Shown here: one piece after another, positions 24,982 to 34,437 of the stretch
How positions within the stretch are numbered: the first letter of the stretch is position 1
Layout: every line of letters begins with the position of its first letter
Origin: Agaribacterium haliotis
GTDB lineage: Bacteria > Pseudomonadota > Gammaproteobacteria > Pseudomonadales > Cellvibrionaceae
Length of the DNA: 64,000 bases
Direction: 5' to 3'
Assembly: GCF_002312815.1 (NCBI RefSeq)
Contig: NZ_NKQJ01000006.1
Coordinates: forward strand, 1 to 64,000
The notes under the pieces: generated by a model
Seen by the model: the letters and a program-made list of their open reading frames with translations, nothing else
Told to the model about the DNA's origin: nothing
Databases searched by the model: none
Program-made: the position numbers and the translations under genes

Positions 24982-27336
24982 ATGAAAAACACCTTAAATA
25001 TTTGTTTGTTAGTTGATAGCTCCTCATTTGGCGGCATTGAAAGTCATGTGCTTGAGCTCGCCCAAGCTCTGGCCGCAACTCAACACAAGGTCACTGTATG
25101 CCTACTGCGGCAATACGCACACAGCCCGCTTGCCACAGCCCTGGCCGACAAAAATTTAGACCTTCTTTTTGTCAACGGCGGGCTAGTTAAGCTTATCGCT
25201 TTGTTAAAACAACACGCCTTTAGCACCGTTCACACGCACGGTTACAAAGCGGGGATACTTGGCCGCCTGGCTGTTAACATACTCAACAGTAAACTGTGGC
25301 GGGCACTGAATAAAAAATCTGCCGCGCCAATTACCTGTGTATCAAGTTTTCACGCAGGTGAACATTCAACGGGCAAGCTTGCCGTATATGATTTCTTAGA
25401 TCGCAGCAGCGCTGGCCTGGCCGATGCGCAAATCGCCGTCAGCAAAAAAATACAACAGCGTGTTTATGCAAGCAGCGAGCTTCTTCCCAACTTCGTAAAC
25501 TGCGACAACAGCGAGCTAAGTAGCGGCAAGCAAGTCGCATATGTCGGGCGATTTTCGTCAGAGAAAAACCCACAGGCATTTGTCGCACTAGCGAAAAGCT
25601 TTCCCGGCCACAGCTTTCACGCCTACGGCTCGGGCCCGCTATTGCATAGCTGTAAACAAGCTGCTGCCAACAACACCATTTTCCACGGTCATGTCAATAT
25701 GGATAAGCACTGGGGAAATATCGGCGTGTTAATTATCAGCTCTAAATTTGAAGGTATGCCGCTGTGTATGCTCGAAGCAATGGCCCGGGGCATAGTCGTC
25801 ATTACCGCCGATGTCGGCGATATTAACTGCGTGATACGCGACGGGATAAATGGCTACCTGGTTTCAAGCGGAAACGTAAGCCTGATTCGCTCGGCGTTAA
25901 ACGACTACCTGAGTTTAAATGAACAGGACCAAAATAAAATAAAAAACCGCGCTCGCGAGACAATAGTCAAACATTATTCAAGTCGCGCTATAGCACCACA
26001 GTTTATCGAGCTATATCAAAACCACAGCAAGCGCTGCCCCAACTTAAACTCGCGGCAGCACACAGATAAAGTGCAGCAAGATAGAGCACTCAGACACTGC
26101 AGCACAGGCCTTGCAAAAAAAACCAATATTCTGATTACCCACATGGGCGATGATTGGATTCGAGGTAGCGAGGTATGCCTGCTAAACCTGATCTCTGGCC
26201 TGGATAAAAACACCTTCACCATAACCCTTTGGTGCAACAGCCCCAAATTAGCACAACAGGCCAAAAATGTGGCCGACAACATAATTGTCGATGATTTTAG
26301 TTTGCTATTTGGCTGGGCATCGCCGCGCTTCGACTTTATCAACTATTTCAGGCTGAGCAATAAAGCCCACAACATCATCAGCCAATATAATATCGATATC
26401 ATCCACAGCAACAACGCCGGCCCAGTTCAGTGGCTGGCGCCTGCAAGCAAGCGTTCGCTCACACCGCTTCTGACGCAACTGCATTCACCTTATCATGAGC
26501 GCGACTGGATTACTCTTCGTATCAACGCCAGCGACATGATAGTCGGCGTAAGCAAAGCCGTACTCGCTACAAAAATAAAAACGCGTATTCACACACCTAG
26601 CTGCGTTATTTACAACGGCGTAAAAAATCCGCCGTTGCAGCAGCTACATACAGCAGCGCCTAACTCCAAAAAACTTCGCATCGTTAGCGTTGGTTCGCTG
26701 ATTCATCGCAAGGGTTTTGACCTAATTATTCAGTCCATCGCCGATTTAAGAGACAACCATATCGATGTACAGCTGAGCATTATCGGTTCTGGCCCGGAGG
26801 AGAAAAACCTAAAGCAACTGTGCGCTGCACGAAAGCTTGAACAAAATGTATTTTTTCTCGGAGAACAAACAAACGCAGCTGCGGTGCTCGCAGGGAATTT
26901 TGATGTGTTTGTTTCCGGTGCTCGCGAAGAGGCTTTTGGTTTGGTTCTGGTTGAAGCGGCACTGGCCGGCTTGGCCATTGTTGCACCCAAGGTCGGTGGC
27001 ATACCTGAAGTTGTACACGATGGACACAACGGCCTGCTGTACCAAGCCGAAGACTGCCAAGACCTCACGCAAAAGATACTAAATCTGCACCGAAGCTGTG
27101 AACTTAAACAAACGCTGAGTAAAAACGCCCGTACTTATGCACAGCTTAATTTTAGTCTCGATAAAAACATCGAAAAACTTAGCCAACTGTACCTTCAGGT
27201 GGTGAACAAGCATTCATCTCACCCAAAAGATAATTCACTGGCACAACGCAGCTTTGCCAGTGCGCGTTATCTGTGTGAGCTTGCTCAATATGCACTGGCC
27301 AGCATCATCAAAAAAGTAAGCAAGGTGGCAGTATGA
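24982..27336 (+). CDS. Tandem two-domain glycosyltransferase (SypH/SypI-like fusion)
   Basis: 784 residues from the ATG at 24982; an ATG at 24967 would leave only a 12-base leader after the predicted transcription start. Two complete GT-B, family-4-type modules lie in one chain. The first (about 1-355) has SSSFGGIESHV, YVGRFSSEKNP and SKFEGMPLCMLEAMARG. The second (about 370-760) has WIRGSEVCLLNL, SVGSLIHRKGFDL and SGAREEAFGLVLVEAALAG. Each E-x7-E-like motif is intact. V. fischeri has two separate glycosyltransferases (sypH, sypI) at this point of the syp order. The protein would add two sugars successively to the lipid-linked repeat unit at the inner membrane. Confidence 0.8.
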   Translation: MKNTLNICLLVDSSSFGGIESHVLELAQALAATQHKVTVCLLRQYAHSPLATALADKNLDLLFVNGGLVKLIALLKQHAFSTVHTHGYKAGILGRLAVNILNSKLWRALNKKSAAPITCVSSFHAGEHSTGKLAVYDFLDRSSAGLADAQIAVSKKIQQRVYASSELLPNFVNCDNSELSSGKQVAYVGRFSSEKNPQAFVALAKSFPGHSFHAYGSGPLLHSCKQAAANNTIFHGHVNMDKHWGNIGVLIISSKFEGMPLCMLEAMARGIVVITADVGDINCVIRDGINGYLVSSGNVSLIRSALNDYLSLNEQDQNKIKNRARETIVKHYSSRAIAPQFIELYQNHSKRCPNLNSRQHTDKVQQDRALRHCSTGLAKKTNILITHMGDDWIRGSEVCLLNLISGLDKNTFTITLWCNSPKLAQQAKNVADNIIVDDFSLLFGWASPRFDFINYFRLSNKAHNIISQYNIDIIHSNNAGPVQWLAPASKRSLTPLLTQLHSPYHERDWITLRINASDMIVGVSKAVLATKIKTRIHTPSCVIYNGVKNPPLQQLHTAAPNSKKLRIVSVGSLIHRKGFDLIIQSIADLRDNHIDVQLSIIGSGPEEKNLKQLCAARKLEQNVFFLGEQTNAAAVLAGNFDVFVSGAREEAFGLVLVEAALAGLAIVAPKVGGIPEVVHDGHNGLLYQAEDCQDLTQKILNLHRSCELKQTLSKNARTYAQLNFSLDKNIEKLSQLYLQVVNKHSSHPKDNSLAQRSFASARYLCELAQYALASIIKKVSKVAV

Positions 27337-28475
27337 ACCGACAACACATTGTTGCCCTGGACAGCATCCCTTATTACGGCGGGTCTAAAGCCTCTAGCGC
27401 GACGTTTCTAAACGAGTTAAATAAAACAGGTGTTGATATTTCTGTTTACAGCTGTAACCGGGCGTCGTGGACATCGGCTAAGTTTTCCAGCCGCATAGGC
27501 CAGGTTAAGGCCTGCCGGGCTTATAGTTTTTCAGAGTTCGGTTTTTTAAGCCGAGCTGAACAGGGCCTTGCCTACTATCTGAGGCATCTTCTTATCTCGC
27601 TAAAGCTGCTTTTGCTTATTATTAAAATGCGCCTAATAAACAACACCCGCACCAGTGCCCTGGTCGGCACATCGGGTCCGGGTGTCGACATAGCTATTTA
27701 TGCGGTGAGTTATATTACCGGCATACCGGTTATTCAACTTGTTCACGGCCCCGTTGCCCACAGCCGCTTGATCAATCTCGCCCTGGCGCGCGCGCAGTTA
27801 GTTATAGCCCTTGAAAGTGAAATTGATCAGCTCAGGTTAAGGTCTAAAGAGCTGACTATTGTCGAACTTAAAAATGGCTTGGCTGAACACTGCTGGCCCA
27901 GCCAGCGCCAGGTGAGTTTTGAAAAACTAAGACTGTACTGGTGTGCATCGCTGTTAAAGTGGAAGGGGCTTGATGTCTTTATCGAAGCGGTAAAATTAGC
28001 AGAGCACACTGCCTGCGCAGAAATTCATTACATCAAACCGAAAAACACGGAGCTATCAACAAGCCGAGCTCCAGTATCGCACGGCAATATCACCGCCCGA
28101 GAGCAACCACATAACCTTGACTTATTGCGCAGCCAACAAAATATCTTTGTATCCACAAGCGACAACGAACCTTTTGGTTTGTCTATTCTCGAGGCGCTTG
28201 CCGCCGGCCTTTTGGTTGTCATCCCCAAAGATGGCGCGTATTGGGATCAGCGGCTAAGTGATAAGCAAAACTGCATCAAATATCCAGCGGGTGTAACCGG
28301 GCTTAGCCGCACCATTTCATGGATGGAAAACAACAAATCCGAGCTTGAAGGCATCGCCAATGCCGGGCGGCAGCAAGCCGATTACTACCGTGCAGAATAC
28401 TGCTTTAGCGACGCTGTGTGTGCCGCCACCAAAGTGCTTGAGCAAGTAAAAAACAGTGAGCTCAGCCGTGCCTAA
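27333..28475 (+). CDS. sypJ: Family 4 glycosyltransferase (SypJ-like)
   Basis: 380 residues, starting at an ATGA overlap with the preceding stop, so translationally coupled. The N-terminal donor/acceptor half has DSIPYYGGSKASSATF. The C-terminal GT-B half has STSDNEPFGLSILEALAAGL, the nucleotide-sugar glutamate motif (E-P-F-G-L-S-I-L-E), split across about residues 272-291. A short hydrophobic segment around 85-105 may sit in the membrane. It probably adds one sugar to the polysaccharide repeat. Linkage and donor cannot be predicted. Confidence 0.8.
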   Translation: MNRQHIVALDSIPYYGGSKASSATFLNELNKTGVDISVYSCNRASWTSAKFSSRIGQVKACRAYSFSEFGFLSRAEQGLAYYLRHLLISLKLLLLIIKMRLINNTRTSALVGTSGPGVDIAIYAVSYITGIPVIQLVHGPVAHSRLINLALARAQLVIALESEIDQLRLRSKELTIVELKNGLAEHCWPSQRQVSFEKLRLYWCASLLKWKGLDVFIEAVKLAEHTACAEIHYIKPKNTELSTSRAPVSHGNITAREQPHNLDLLRSQQNIFVSTSDNEPFGLSILEALAAGLLVVIPKDGAYWDQRLSDKQNCIKYPAGVTGLSRTISWMENNKSELEGIANAGRQQADYYRAEYCFSDAVCAATKVLEQVKNSELSRA

Positions 28476-30150
28476 CAAAACGATAACTGCGAATCACAAA
28501 AGCATCGAGCCATATATGAAGACAGCACTAGTACATAATTATCTAGCAAGCAGCACGGTGCCTACAAAAAATAGCCCTGGCTATACCCGGCATGAACTAC
28601 TCTGTTTGCTAAGGCGCATTAAAAGCTGCGATAAAGTTATTGTGCGCACTGCCATGTATGCGCTAGCCACCATTGTTATGAAAGCTAGCTCTCTGTTAAT
28701 GCTGCCCTATATTGCAGGGAGTTTAAGCCCGGAGCAATTTGGCCAACTTGAGTTACTGGCTACGTTCGCAACACTGATCAGTGTTATTGCAGGTTTTGCC
28801 CTGGAGGACAGCCTGTTTAGGTTTTGCGGCATTGAATCAAGCCACAGCAAACAAAAGATGATAGCCCGCGCTATCTATCGCCTGGCACTAAAAGTTTCAC
28901 TGGCTTTTTTTGCCATAGGCATAACCGTAAGCCCATGGATCACAGCGCTGGCACCGAGCTTATTTAGCGCCTACCTGCTCAAACTGATTATTTTGATGCT
29001 TGCCTGTGAAGCACTGATTGCCGTACCGCTGGCCTGGTTGCGCATGAACGAGCATGTTCTGTTGTACTGCTTTATTTGCATTGCGAAAACCGTAATTCAG
29101 GCCTTACTTGTATGGCAGCTGCTCGAGCGCGGGCGAGCCCTAGACGGTATTTTTGAAGCGACAGCACTTAGCACTGTGCTGGCGGCGACGGCGCTTTTTT
29201 TTATTCACATTAACAGTACAGGATTTATCGCAACCGACAACAATACCGTAAACGATGGCTACAAGTTAGATAAAAGTGTTTTGCTCTACGCCCTACCCAT
29301 AGTCGGCAGCGGCCTGCTAGCATTTTTCACCAATGGTTTTGACCGCTGGGTACTGCTTGGCAACACCAATCTTGAACAGATTGCCTGCTACGCCATCGCC
29401 GCCAAGTTTGCGCTGGCGCTCAGCATCGCTCTACAGCCCTATGGCATGTGGTGGTCGCCGATTCGTTTTTCAATTTTTGAAAAAGAGCGAAAAGAAATAA
29501 ACAACAAAGTACACAGTACTGATTCACCAAGGCGCTACAAAAACACCGACAAATACTCTAACTGCGGCTGCATTCAAGCCCTGCTGTTTATGCTTGCGCT
29601 GTCATTGTTTGCACCGATTGCGATACAACTTCTGTTTGACTCCAGCTACCACGGTGCAATTTATTTTGTGCCGATGATGCTTTGCATCGCAGCGCTAAAA
29701 GAGCTGTGTGAATACAGCAATATTGGCTGCTTAATTAATAAATCCAGCACAACTCAATTTCATATCAGCCTGCTGACCACAGCCTTGGCCATAGTCGCCA
29801 TGTTGTTTTTATCTCGTCACTATCAAGTACATGGCGTTTTAGCTGCGCTGGCGATGGCGCAAGCCCTGCGTATGTTTCTGCTCAACCACTTTACTCAGCG
29901 CTACACCGGTTTTAGCTTGCCTGTCGCTCGTTTAACAACAGCGTTAGGCATTTGCCTTGCACTGGCGATATACAACGCTCAAAGCCTGGCTCAAAAGGAA
30001 TTGGCAAGCTTAATGCTTATAAGCCAGAACTCGATATTTATTTTGAAGTTACTTTGCATAAACGTCGCCGCAGTACTATTTATTATCGCGCTGTACTTTG
30101 TTAAGCGCCGCGACGGCATCAATGAATTTGAACAAACACGGCAGCCCTAG
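28456..30150 (+). CDS. sypK: Polysaccharide flippase, Wzx type (SypK-like)
   Basis: Up to 564 residues; the start is uncertain (GTG at 28456 overlaps sypJ by 20 bp; GTG 28468 and ATG 28516 are alternatives). About twelve to fourteen hydrophobic segments run along the chain, beginning near MYALATIVMKASSLLMLPYI, the usual first helix of the MATE/MVF-like oligosaccharide flippases. A polar insert of about 25 residues (near 345-370) is rich in Lys/Asn. It would move the lipid-linked repeat unit from the cytoplasmic to the periplasmic face, before the polymerase encoded four bases downstream. Confidence 0.8.
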   Translation: MSSAVPNKTITANHKSIEPYMKTALVHNYLASSTVPTKNSPGYTRHELLCLLRRIKSCDKVIVRTAMYALATIVMKASSLLMLPYIAGSLSPEQFGQLELLATFATLISVIAGFALEDSLFRFCGIESSHSKQKMIARAIYRLALKVSLAFFAIGITVSPWITALAPSLFSAYLLKLIILMLACEALIAVPLAWLRMNEHVLLYCFICIAKTVIQALLVWQLLERGRALDGIFEATALSTVLAATALFFIHINSTGFIATDNNTVNDGYKLDKSVLLYALPIVGSGLLAFFTNGFDRWVLLGNTNLEQIACYAIAAKFALALSIALQPYGMWWSPIRFSIFEKERKEINNKVHSTDSPRRYKNTDKYSNCGCIQALLFMLALSLFAPIAIQLLFDSSYHGAIYFVPMMLCIAALKELCEYSNIGCLINKSSTTQFHISLLTTALAIVAMLFLSRHYQVHGVLAALAMAQALRMFLLNHFTQRYTGFSLPVARLTTALGICLALAIYNAQSLAQKELASLMLISQNSIFILKLLCINVAAVLFIIALYFVKRRDGINEFEQTRQP

Positions 30151-30153
30151 TAT

Positions 30154-31548
30154 ATGTTAGCGAATACTCAGCCACGCGCTCCCGAAACCAACGACAAAGC
30201 TTTAGCTGCCGGGCTAGTCGCTGTGGTCGCCATCATCTGGACAATGCTTCCGCTTAGCTACCTGATCGTAATTGTTGGTTTTATTCCTTTAGGTTTAGCT
30301 TTTGTTATTCGTCAGCCATTCTTTCTGGTAATAATGTTTGTCATATTTTCTTTTTTCCGAATTCACGAAGCGTTTCCCTTTCTGTATTCACTAAAAATAC
30401 CACTGCTACTGTCGCTATGCTCTATTACCACTTTGTTTTGGCACGTTGCTATCAGCCAGAAAATCAAAATTTACTGGCGGCCTGAGCTCAGCGTCGCCGC
30501 GATTTTTTTTGCCTTGACGTCGATAGGCGTTGTACTGGCCAGTAACCGGGGTATCGCCATCGCTTACTTTAGCTCTGTGTACTGGAAGATTATCTTAATG
30601 ATGTTTGCGATTACCTGGTTGACACGCAGCCATGCGAGTTTCATTGTGTGTGCGCGTTTAGTTGTACTGTTTGGATCGCTGGTCGGCCTTGTTGCTTTGT
30701 ACAACAAAAGCGCAGGCATAGGCTTGGTTGAGGGCACCCGAGTAACCATAGGCCGACAGATTGGTTCGGTACTCGGCGATCCCAACGATTTGGCGCTCGT
30801 GCTGATGTTTCCGATGGCATTTGCCCTGGGCATGGCACTGACGGCCAATCTCGGCCGCTTAACGCGCAGCCTTGGTTTTATCGCGGTACCGATTCTTTTT
30901 TTTGCCGTGCTTGCGACCCAAAGTCGCGGCGGACTGCTTGGCATCCTCGCGGTTATGGGCGTTTTTGCCTACCGCAAAATACATTCAAAAACCCTGTTGT
31001 TTAGCCTTGCAGGGCTGTTTTCCGTTGTATTGTTTGTCGCAGCAGGAATCTCTGGCCGCTCCTCCGGTGGCGCGGCAGAAGAAGGTTTAGATGCATCGGC
31101 GCAAGGGCGCCTTTACGCCTGGGAAGCGGCATTTAAAATGGCCGTCGACAACCCTTTATTTGGCGTCGGTATCGATAATTTTTACTCCAATTATTTTTAT
31201 TACAGTAATCATTGGGACGGCCTGAATCACGCGGTTCACAGCACCTGGTTTGGCGTGCTTGCCGAAACCGGTTTTCTCGGCTTAGCCGTTTTTATCTGGC
31301 TGATCGTCAAGCTGTTCTTAAGTGCAAAAAAAAGCTTGCTTAGTATTGGCGCCTATCAGGGCTGGAGCTGTGTCCGGGCCAAGGCCATTATGTTTTCAAG
31401 TTCGGAGTCTCTATTGGCCGGCTTAGCGGGCACGGTTGTCTCAGGAACCTTTCTCACCCAGGGTTTTACCTGGCCAATTTACATACTCACGGGCCTTATT
31501 GTTGCCCTCGCGCGCTGGGTTGATGTGCACTGCAACAAAAGTGCTTAG
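30154..31548 (+). CDS. sypL: O-antigen ligase/polymerase family membrane protein, Wzy type (SypL-like)
   Basis: 464 residues with about ten membrane segments. The large periplasmic loop contains GVGIDNFYSNYF and HNTW-like HAVHSTWFGVLAETG, and the preceding TQSRGGLLGI motif is diagnostic of the Wzy_C/WaaL family (PF04932). The arginine in SRGG and the histidine in the loop are the residues usually tied to catalysis. It follows the flippase by four bases. It likely polymerises repeat units in the periplasm. A short GGCC-GCG-GGCC-TTTT hairpin comes just after the stop. Confidence 0.85.
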   Translation: MLANTQPRAPETNDKALAAGLVAVVAIIWTMLPLSYLIVIVGFIPLGLAFVIRQPFFLVIMFVIFSFFRIHEAFPFLYSLKIPLLLSLCSITTLFWHVAISQKIKIYWRPELSVAAIFFALTSIGVVLASNRGIAIAYFSSVYWKIILMMFAITWLTRSHASFIVCARLVVLFGSLVGLVALYNKSAGIGLVEGTRVTIGRQIGSVLGDPNDLALVLMFPMAFALGMALTANLGRLTRSLGFIAVPILFFAVLATQSRGGLLGILAVMGVFAYRKIHSKTLLFSLAGLFSVVLFVAAGISGRSSGGAAEEGLDASAQGRLYAWEAAFKMAVDNPLFGVGIDNFYSNYFYYSNHWDGLNHAVHSTWFGVLAETGFLGLAVFIWLIVKLFLSAKKSLLSIGAYQGWSCVRAKAIMFSSSESLLAGLAGTVVSGTFLTQGFTWPIYILTGLIVALARWVDVHCNKSA

Positions 31549-31666
31549 CGGCCGCGGGCCTTTTAAATAGCCACGCCCGGCTTGCTGGCGCAGATTCTCT
31601 TTTTTGTTCGTTTTGGTCTTTTTGTTCTTTTGCTCTTCTCACTCTTTGTTGCTTATTTTGCTTTTC
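31549..31666. other. Pyrimidine-rich intergenic tract
   Basis: After the small GGCC/GGCC hairpin following sypL, about 80 bases are dominated by T/C runs (TTTTTTG, CTTTTTG, CTTTTG words). It separates sypL from the glmS enhancer region. Confidence 0.5.
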
Positions 31667-31711
31667 GCATTTTGCAAACGCTGTGCGCAGAATCATTTGC
31701 ATTAAGCAAAA
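31667..31711. promoter_or_regulatory. Candidate SypG enhancer upstream of glmS
   Basis: GCATTTTGCAAACG at 31667-31680 and CATTTGCATTAAGCAAAA at 31694-31711 repeat the TTGCAA-centred dyads seen at the other operons, 60-105 bp before the -24 box. Confidence 0.5.
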
Positions 31712-31771
31712 AAAACCCATAGACAACCAAGAGAAAGCCATAAGCGATTGATTTTAAAGTGTTTTATTTAT

Positions 31772-31787
31772 TGGCATTGAAGCTGCA
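31772..31787 (+). promoter_or_regulatory. Sigma54-type promoter of glmS-sypMNOPQR
   Basis: TGGCATTGAAGCTGCA has full TGGCA and TGCA boxes with GG/GC 12 bp apart. The 25 bp in front (TTGATTTTAAAG-GTTT-AT) closely match those before the sypA promoter at 40511-40534. Confidence 0.65.
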
Positions 31788-31828
31788 ATTTTCCCCACAT
31801 ATCTCTTTTACATCGATTGGAGTTTCTT

Positions 31829-33652
31829 ATGTGTGGTATTTTTGCAGCCGTAAACAACAAAACTGTCACTGCCGAACTGCTTAGCGGCCTCTCTTCCCTG
31901 TCGTATCGAGGCTATGACTCCGCAGGCATCGCCGTCGTCAAAGACGGTCAACTTAGCCGCGCTCGCTGCGAGGGCAAGCTTCAGAATCTAACCGCGCAGC
32001 TCAGCGCCGCCCCCATTGACGGCAGCATAGGCATCGCCCATACACGCTGGGCCACCCACGGTTTGCCGACGGAAAAAAATGCCCACCCGCATATGACTCA
32101 ACGGGTTGCCGTTGTACACAACGGCATTGTCGAAAACGCCAATGAGCTGCGCCACTTCCTCGAGCAGCACGGCCACCGTTTTGAATCTGAAACCGATAGC
32201 GAAAACATCGCACAGTTAATCACATACTATTTAGAGCGCGGCAGTAATTTTGAACAGGCGATACATAAATGCTTAAAGCGCGTTGAAGGCAGTTACAGCA
32301 TCGTAGTGCTGTTTCGCGATGACAGTGAACACCTTTACGCCGCCAAGCACGCCAGCCCCCTTGTTGTTGGCCAGGGTAAAAGTGGTTATTACGTATCTTC
32401 CGATGAAAACGCCCTGGGCGATCTGGCCGATCAGTTTATGCACCTCGAAGACAGTGACATTATCAAAATAAACCACAGCGGCATTGATATTCGCAGCTTA
32501 AGCGGTGCTGATGTAGAGCGTATCTTTCACAAAACAACACAAGCAAAAGATTCGGGCAATAAAGGCAGCTATCAACACTATATGCTCAAAGAAATTAACG
32601 AGCAGCCTGCCGTATACGAGCGTGCAAAAAAACACAACTTTGATCGCCTTCAACACGATGAAGATAATTTAAAGCTCGCCATTCCGCTCGCTCAAGTTAG
32701 CCGTTTGACCATCGTCGCCTGCGGCACCTCTTATTTTGCAGGCATGGTTGCCAAGCAGTGGTTCGAACAAACTGCGGGCGTACCGGTAGATCTTGAAATA
32801 GCTTCGGAATACCGCTACCGCGGCGCACCGGTAGTGGGGAACAGCGTCGCCATTTTTATTTCCCAGTCTGGTGAAACTGCTGACACACTGGCGGCTCTTC
32901 GCCACGCGCGCTCACTTGGTCAAGCGAGCATTGCACTTGTCAACGTTATAAACAGCAGCATGGCTCACGAAGCGGATGTGGTGATTCCTACGCTGGCCGG
33001 CCCGGAAATTGGTGTCGCATCAACTAAAGCCTTTACTGCGCAACTGACCAGCCTATTGAGCATCGCTGTTGCATTTGCCAAAGCAAATTTACGCATAAAT
33101 CGGCAACAGCAGCGCGAGCTCGCCAAGGCCATGCAAGGTTTTTCCAAGCTTCTTAGCGCCGCCACAGAAATCGACGCCAACCTGACAGAAATCGCCGAAT
33201 ATTTAGCTAAGCACAAAAGTTGTTTATTTCTCGGCCGAGCTGCAGCGTGCGCGCTGGCAGAGGAAGGTGCCCTTAAGCTCAAAGAAATTAGCTACATTCA
33301 CGCCGAGGCCTACGCCGCTGGGGAATTAAAGCACGGGCCGCTGGCGCTGGTGGATGAGAACATGCCGGTCATCATGATCGCACCACCCGATGCGCTGTTC
33401 GCAAAAACGCTGTCGAATCTACGCGAAGTCGCCTCGCGCGGCGGCAAAGTCATTTTAATTAGCAATAAAGAGGGCATGCAACAAGCCGGTGACTATGCCT
33501 ATAAAAGCATTGTTATGGCGGAAACTCACCCACTGCTACAACCCTTACTTTACACCCTGCCGCTGCAACTTATTGCTTATCAAACGGCTGTTATCAAAGG
33601 TAACGATGTCGATCAGCCGCGCAACCTTGCCAAATCCGTCACCGTTGAATAA
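31829..33652 (+). CDS. glmS: Glutamine--fructose-6-phosphate aminotransferase (isomerising)
   Basis: 607 residues from the ATG at 31829, required because the catalytic cysteine must follow Met1 (MCGIFAA); GGAG lies at 31819-31822. The Ntn-amidotransferase half (1-240) has RGYDSAG and HTRWATHG. Two SIS sugar-isomerase domains follow (about 285-605; CGTSYFAGM, SQSGETADTL, LKLKEISYIHAEAYAAGELKHGPLAL). The C-terminus DQPRNLAKSVTVE is the classic GlmS end. It makes glucosamine-6-phosphate for UDP-GlcNAc. Its place at the head of sypM-R, under the same promoter type, suggests a dedicated supply of amino-sugar precursor for the polysaccharide. Confidence 0.95.
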   Translation: MCGIFAAVNNKTVTAELLSGLSSLSYRGYDSAGIAVVKDGQLSRARCEGKLQNLTAQLSAAPIDGSIGIAHTRWATHGLPTEKNAHPHMTQRVAVVHNGIVENANELRHFLEQHGHRFESETDSENIAQLITYYLERGSNFEQAIHKCLKRVEGSYSIVVLFRDDSEHLYAAKHASPLVVGQGKSGYYVSSDENALGDLADQFMHLEDSDIIKINHSGIDIRSLSGADVERIFHKTTQAKDSGNKGSYQHYMLKEINEQPAVYERAKKHNFDRLQHDEDNLKLAIPLAQVSRLTIVACGTSYFAGMVAKQWFEQTAGVPVDLEIASEYRYRGAPVVGNSVAIFISQSGETADTLAALRHARSLGQASIALVNVINSSMAHEADVVIPTLAGPEIGVASTKAFTAQLTSLLSIAVAFAKANLRINRQQQRELAKAMQGFSKLLSAATEIDANLTEIAEYLAKHKSCLFLGRAAACALAEEGALKLKEISYIHAEAYAAGELKHGPLALVDENMPVIMIAPPDALFAKTLSNLREVASRGGKVILISNKEGMQQAGDYAYKSIVMAETHPLLQPLLYTLPLQLIAYQTAVIKGNDVDQPRNLAKSVTVE

Positions 33653-33672
33653 CACGTAAAACGAGAGACAAG

Positions 33673-34437
33673 ATGAACAGTTCCGTAAACTACCAACAAG
33701 CAGGCAAGCAAAAGCTTGCGCCTGCTCATCGCTTTAAAAACTGGTTAAAACAAAGTGACAGCGCCGCGGCAATAAAACTCAAATCCATGTACTACGGTGT
33801 GCGCTTTTTTTCGCTGCCTTTACCTCGCGCGCTGTCGCGAGCCTTATTTTATTGCCACCAAAGCGTCGTTAATTGCTATCACTGGTTGAGCCGATCGTTT
33901 TATTACACACCGCTATTTAAATCTCAAACTCAGCGATGTGGCCAAAAGCTATATCTCTACGGCGGCATGCCATATATCTGTGGCCCTCTGGCTTTAGAAC
34001 TGGGCAGTCACTGTCGAATTTCTGGAGCCAGCACGTTTAGCGCACGCTCCTGCGCCGGTGTGCGGCCGCACTTGAGCATCGGCGATAACGTTGATGTCGG
34101 CTGGCAGACAACTATTGCTGTCGGCACCAGCGTCACACTTGGCAACAACGTAAGAATCGCCGGCCAATGTTTTTTAGCCGGTTACGCCGGCCACCCAATT
34201 GACGCTCGAGAGCGCGCACTGGGTTTACCCGAACACGAGCATCAAGCTCGGGAGATAGCGCTCGAACAAGACGTATGGCTCGGTACCGGCGTCACCGTGC
34301 TCGCCGGTGTTCGCATCGGCGCGGGCAGCATCGTTGCAGCGGGAAGTGTCGTTCACAAAAGCCTGCCCGCAGGTGTCATTGCCGCAGGTAACCCTGCAAC
34401 GATTATAAAAAAGATTGGAGAGCGCGATGAGCAGTAA
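33673..34437 (+). CDS. sypM: Hexapeptide-repeat acetyltransferase (SypM-like)
   Basis: 254 residues. The N-terminal 70 residues are basic with an amphipathic helix. The rest is a left-handed beta-helix of hexapeptide turns (IGDNVDVGWQTTIAVGTSVTLG) with a CoA/Gly-rich C-terminal coil, VWLGTGVTVLAGVRIGAGSIVAAGSVV, cited here in parts across about 185-235. The closing AGNPATIIKKI is typical of the WcaF/maltose-acetyltransferase group. It would O- or N-acetylate a sugar of the repeat unit. It follows glmS by 20 bp and overlaps the next gene. Confidence 0.85.
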   Translation: MNSSVNYQQAGKQKLAPAHRFKNWLKQSDSAAAIKLKSMYYGVRFFSLPLPRALSRALFYCHQSVVNCYHWLSRSFYYTPLFKSQTQRCGQKLYLYGGMPYICGPLALELGSHCRISGASTFSARSCAGVRPHLSIGDNVDVGWQTTIAVGTSVTLGNNVRIAGQCFLAGYAGHPIDARERALGLPEHEHQAREIALEQDVWLGTGVTVLAGVRIGAGSIVAAGSVVHKSLPAGVIAAGNPATIIKKIGERDEQ

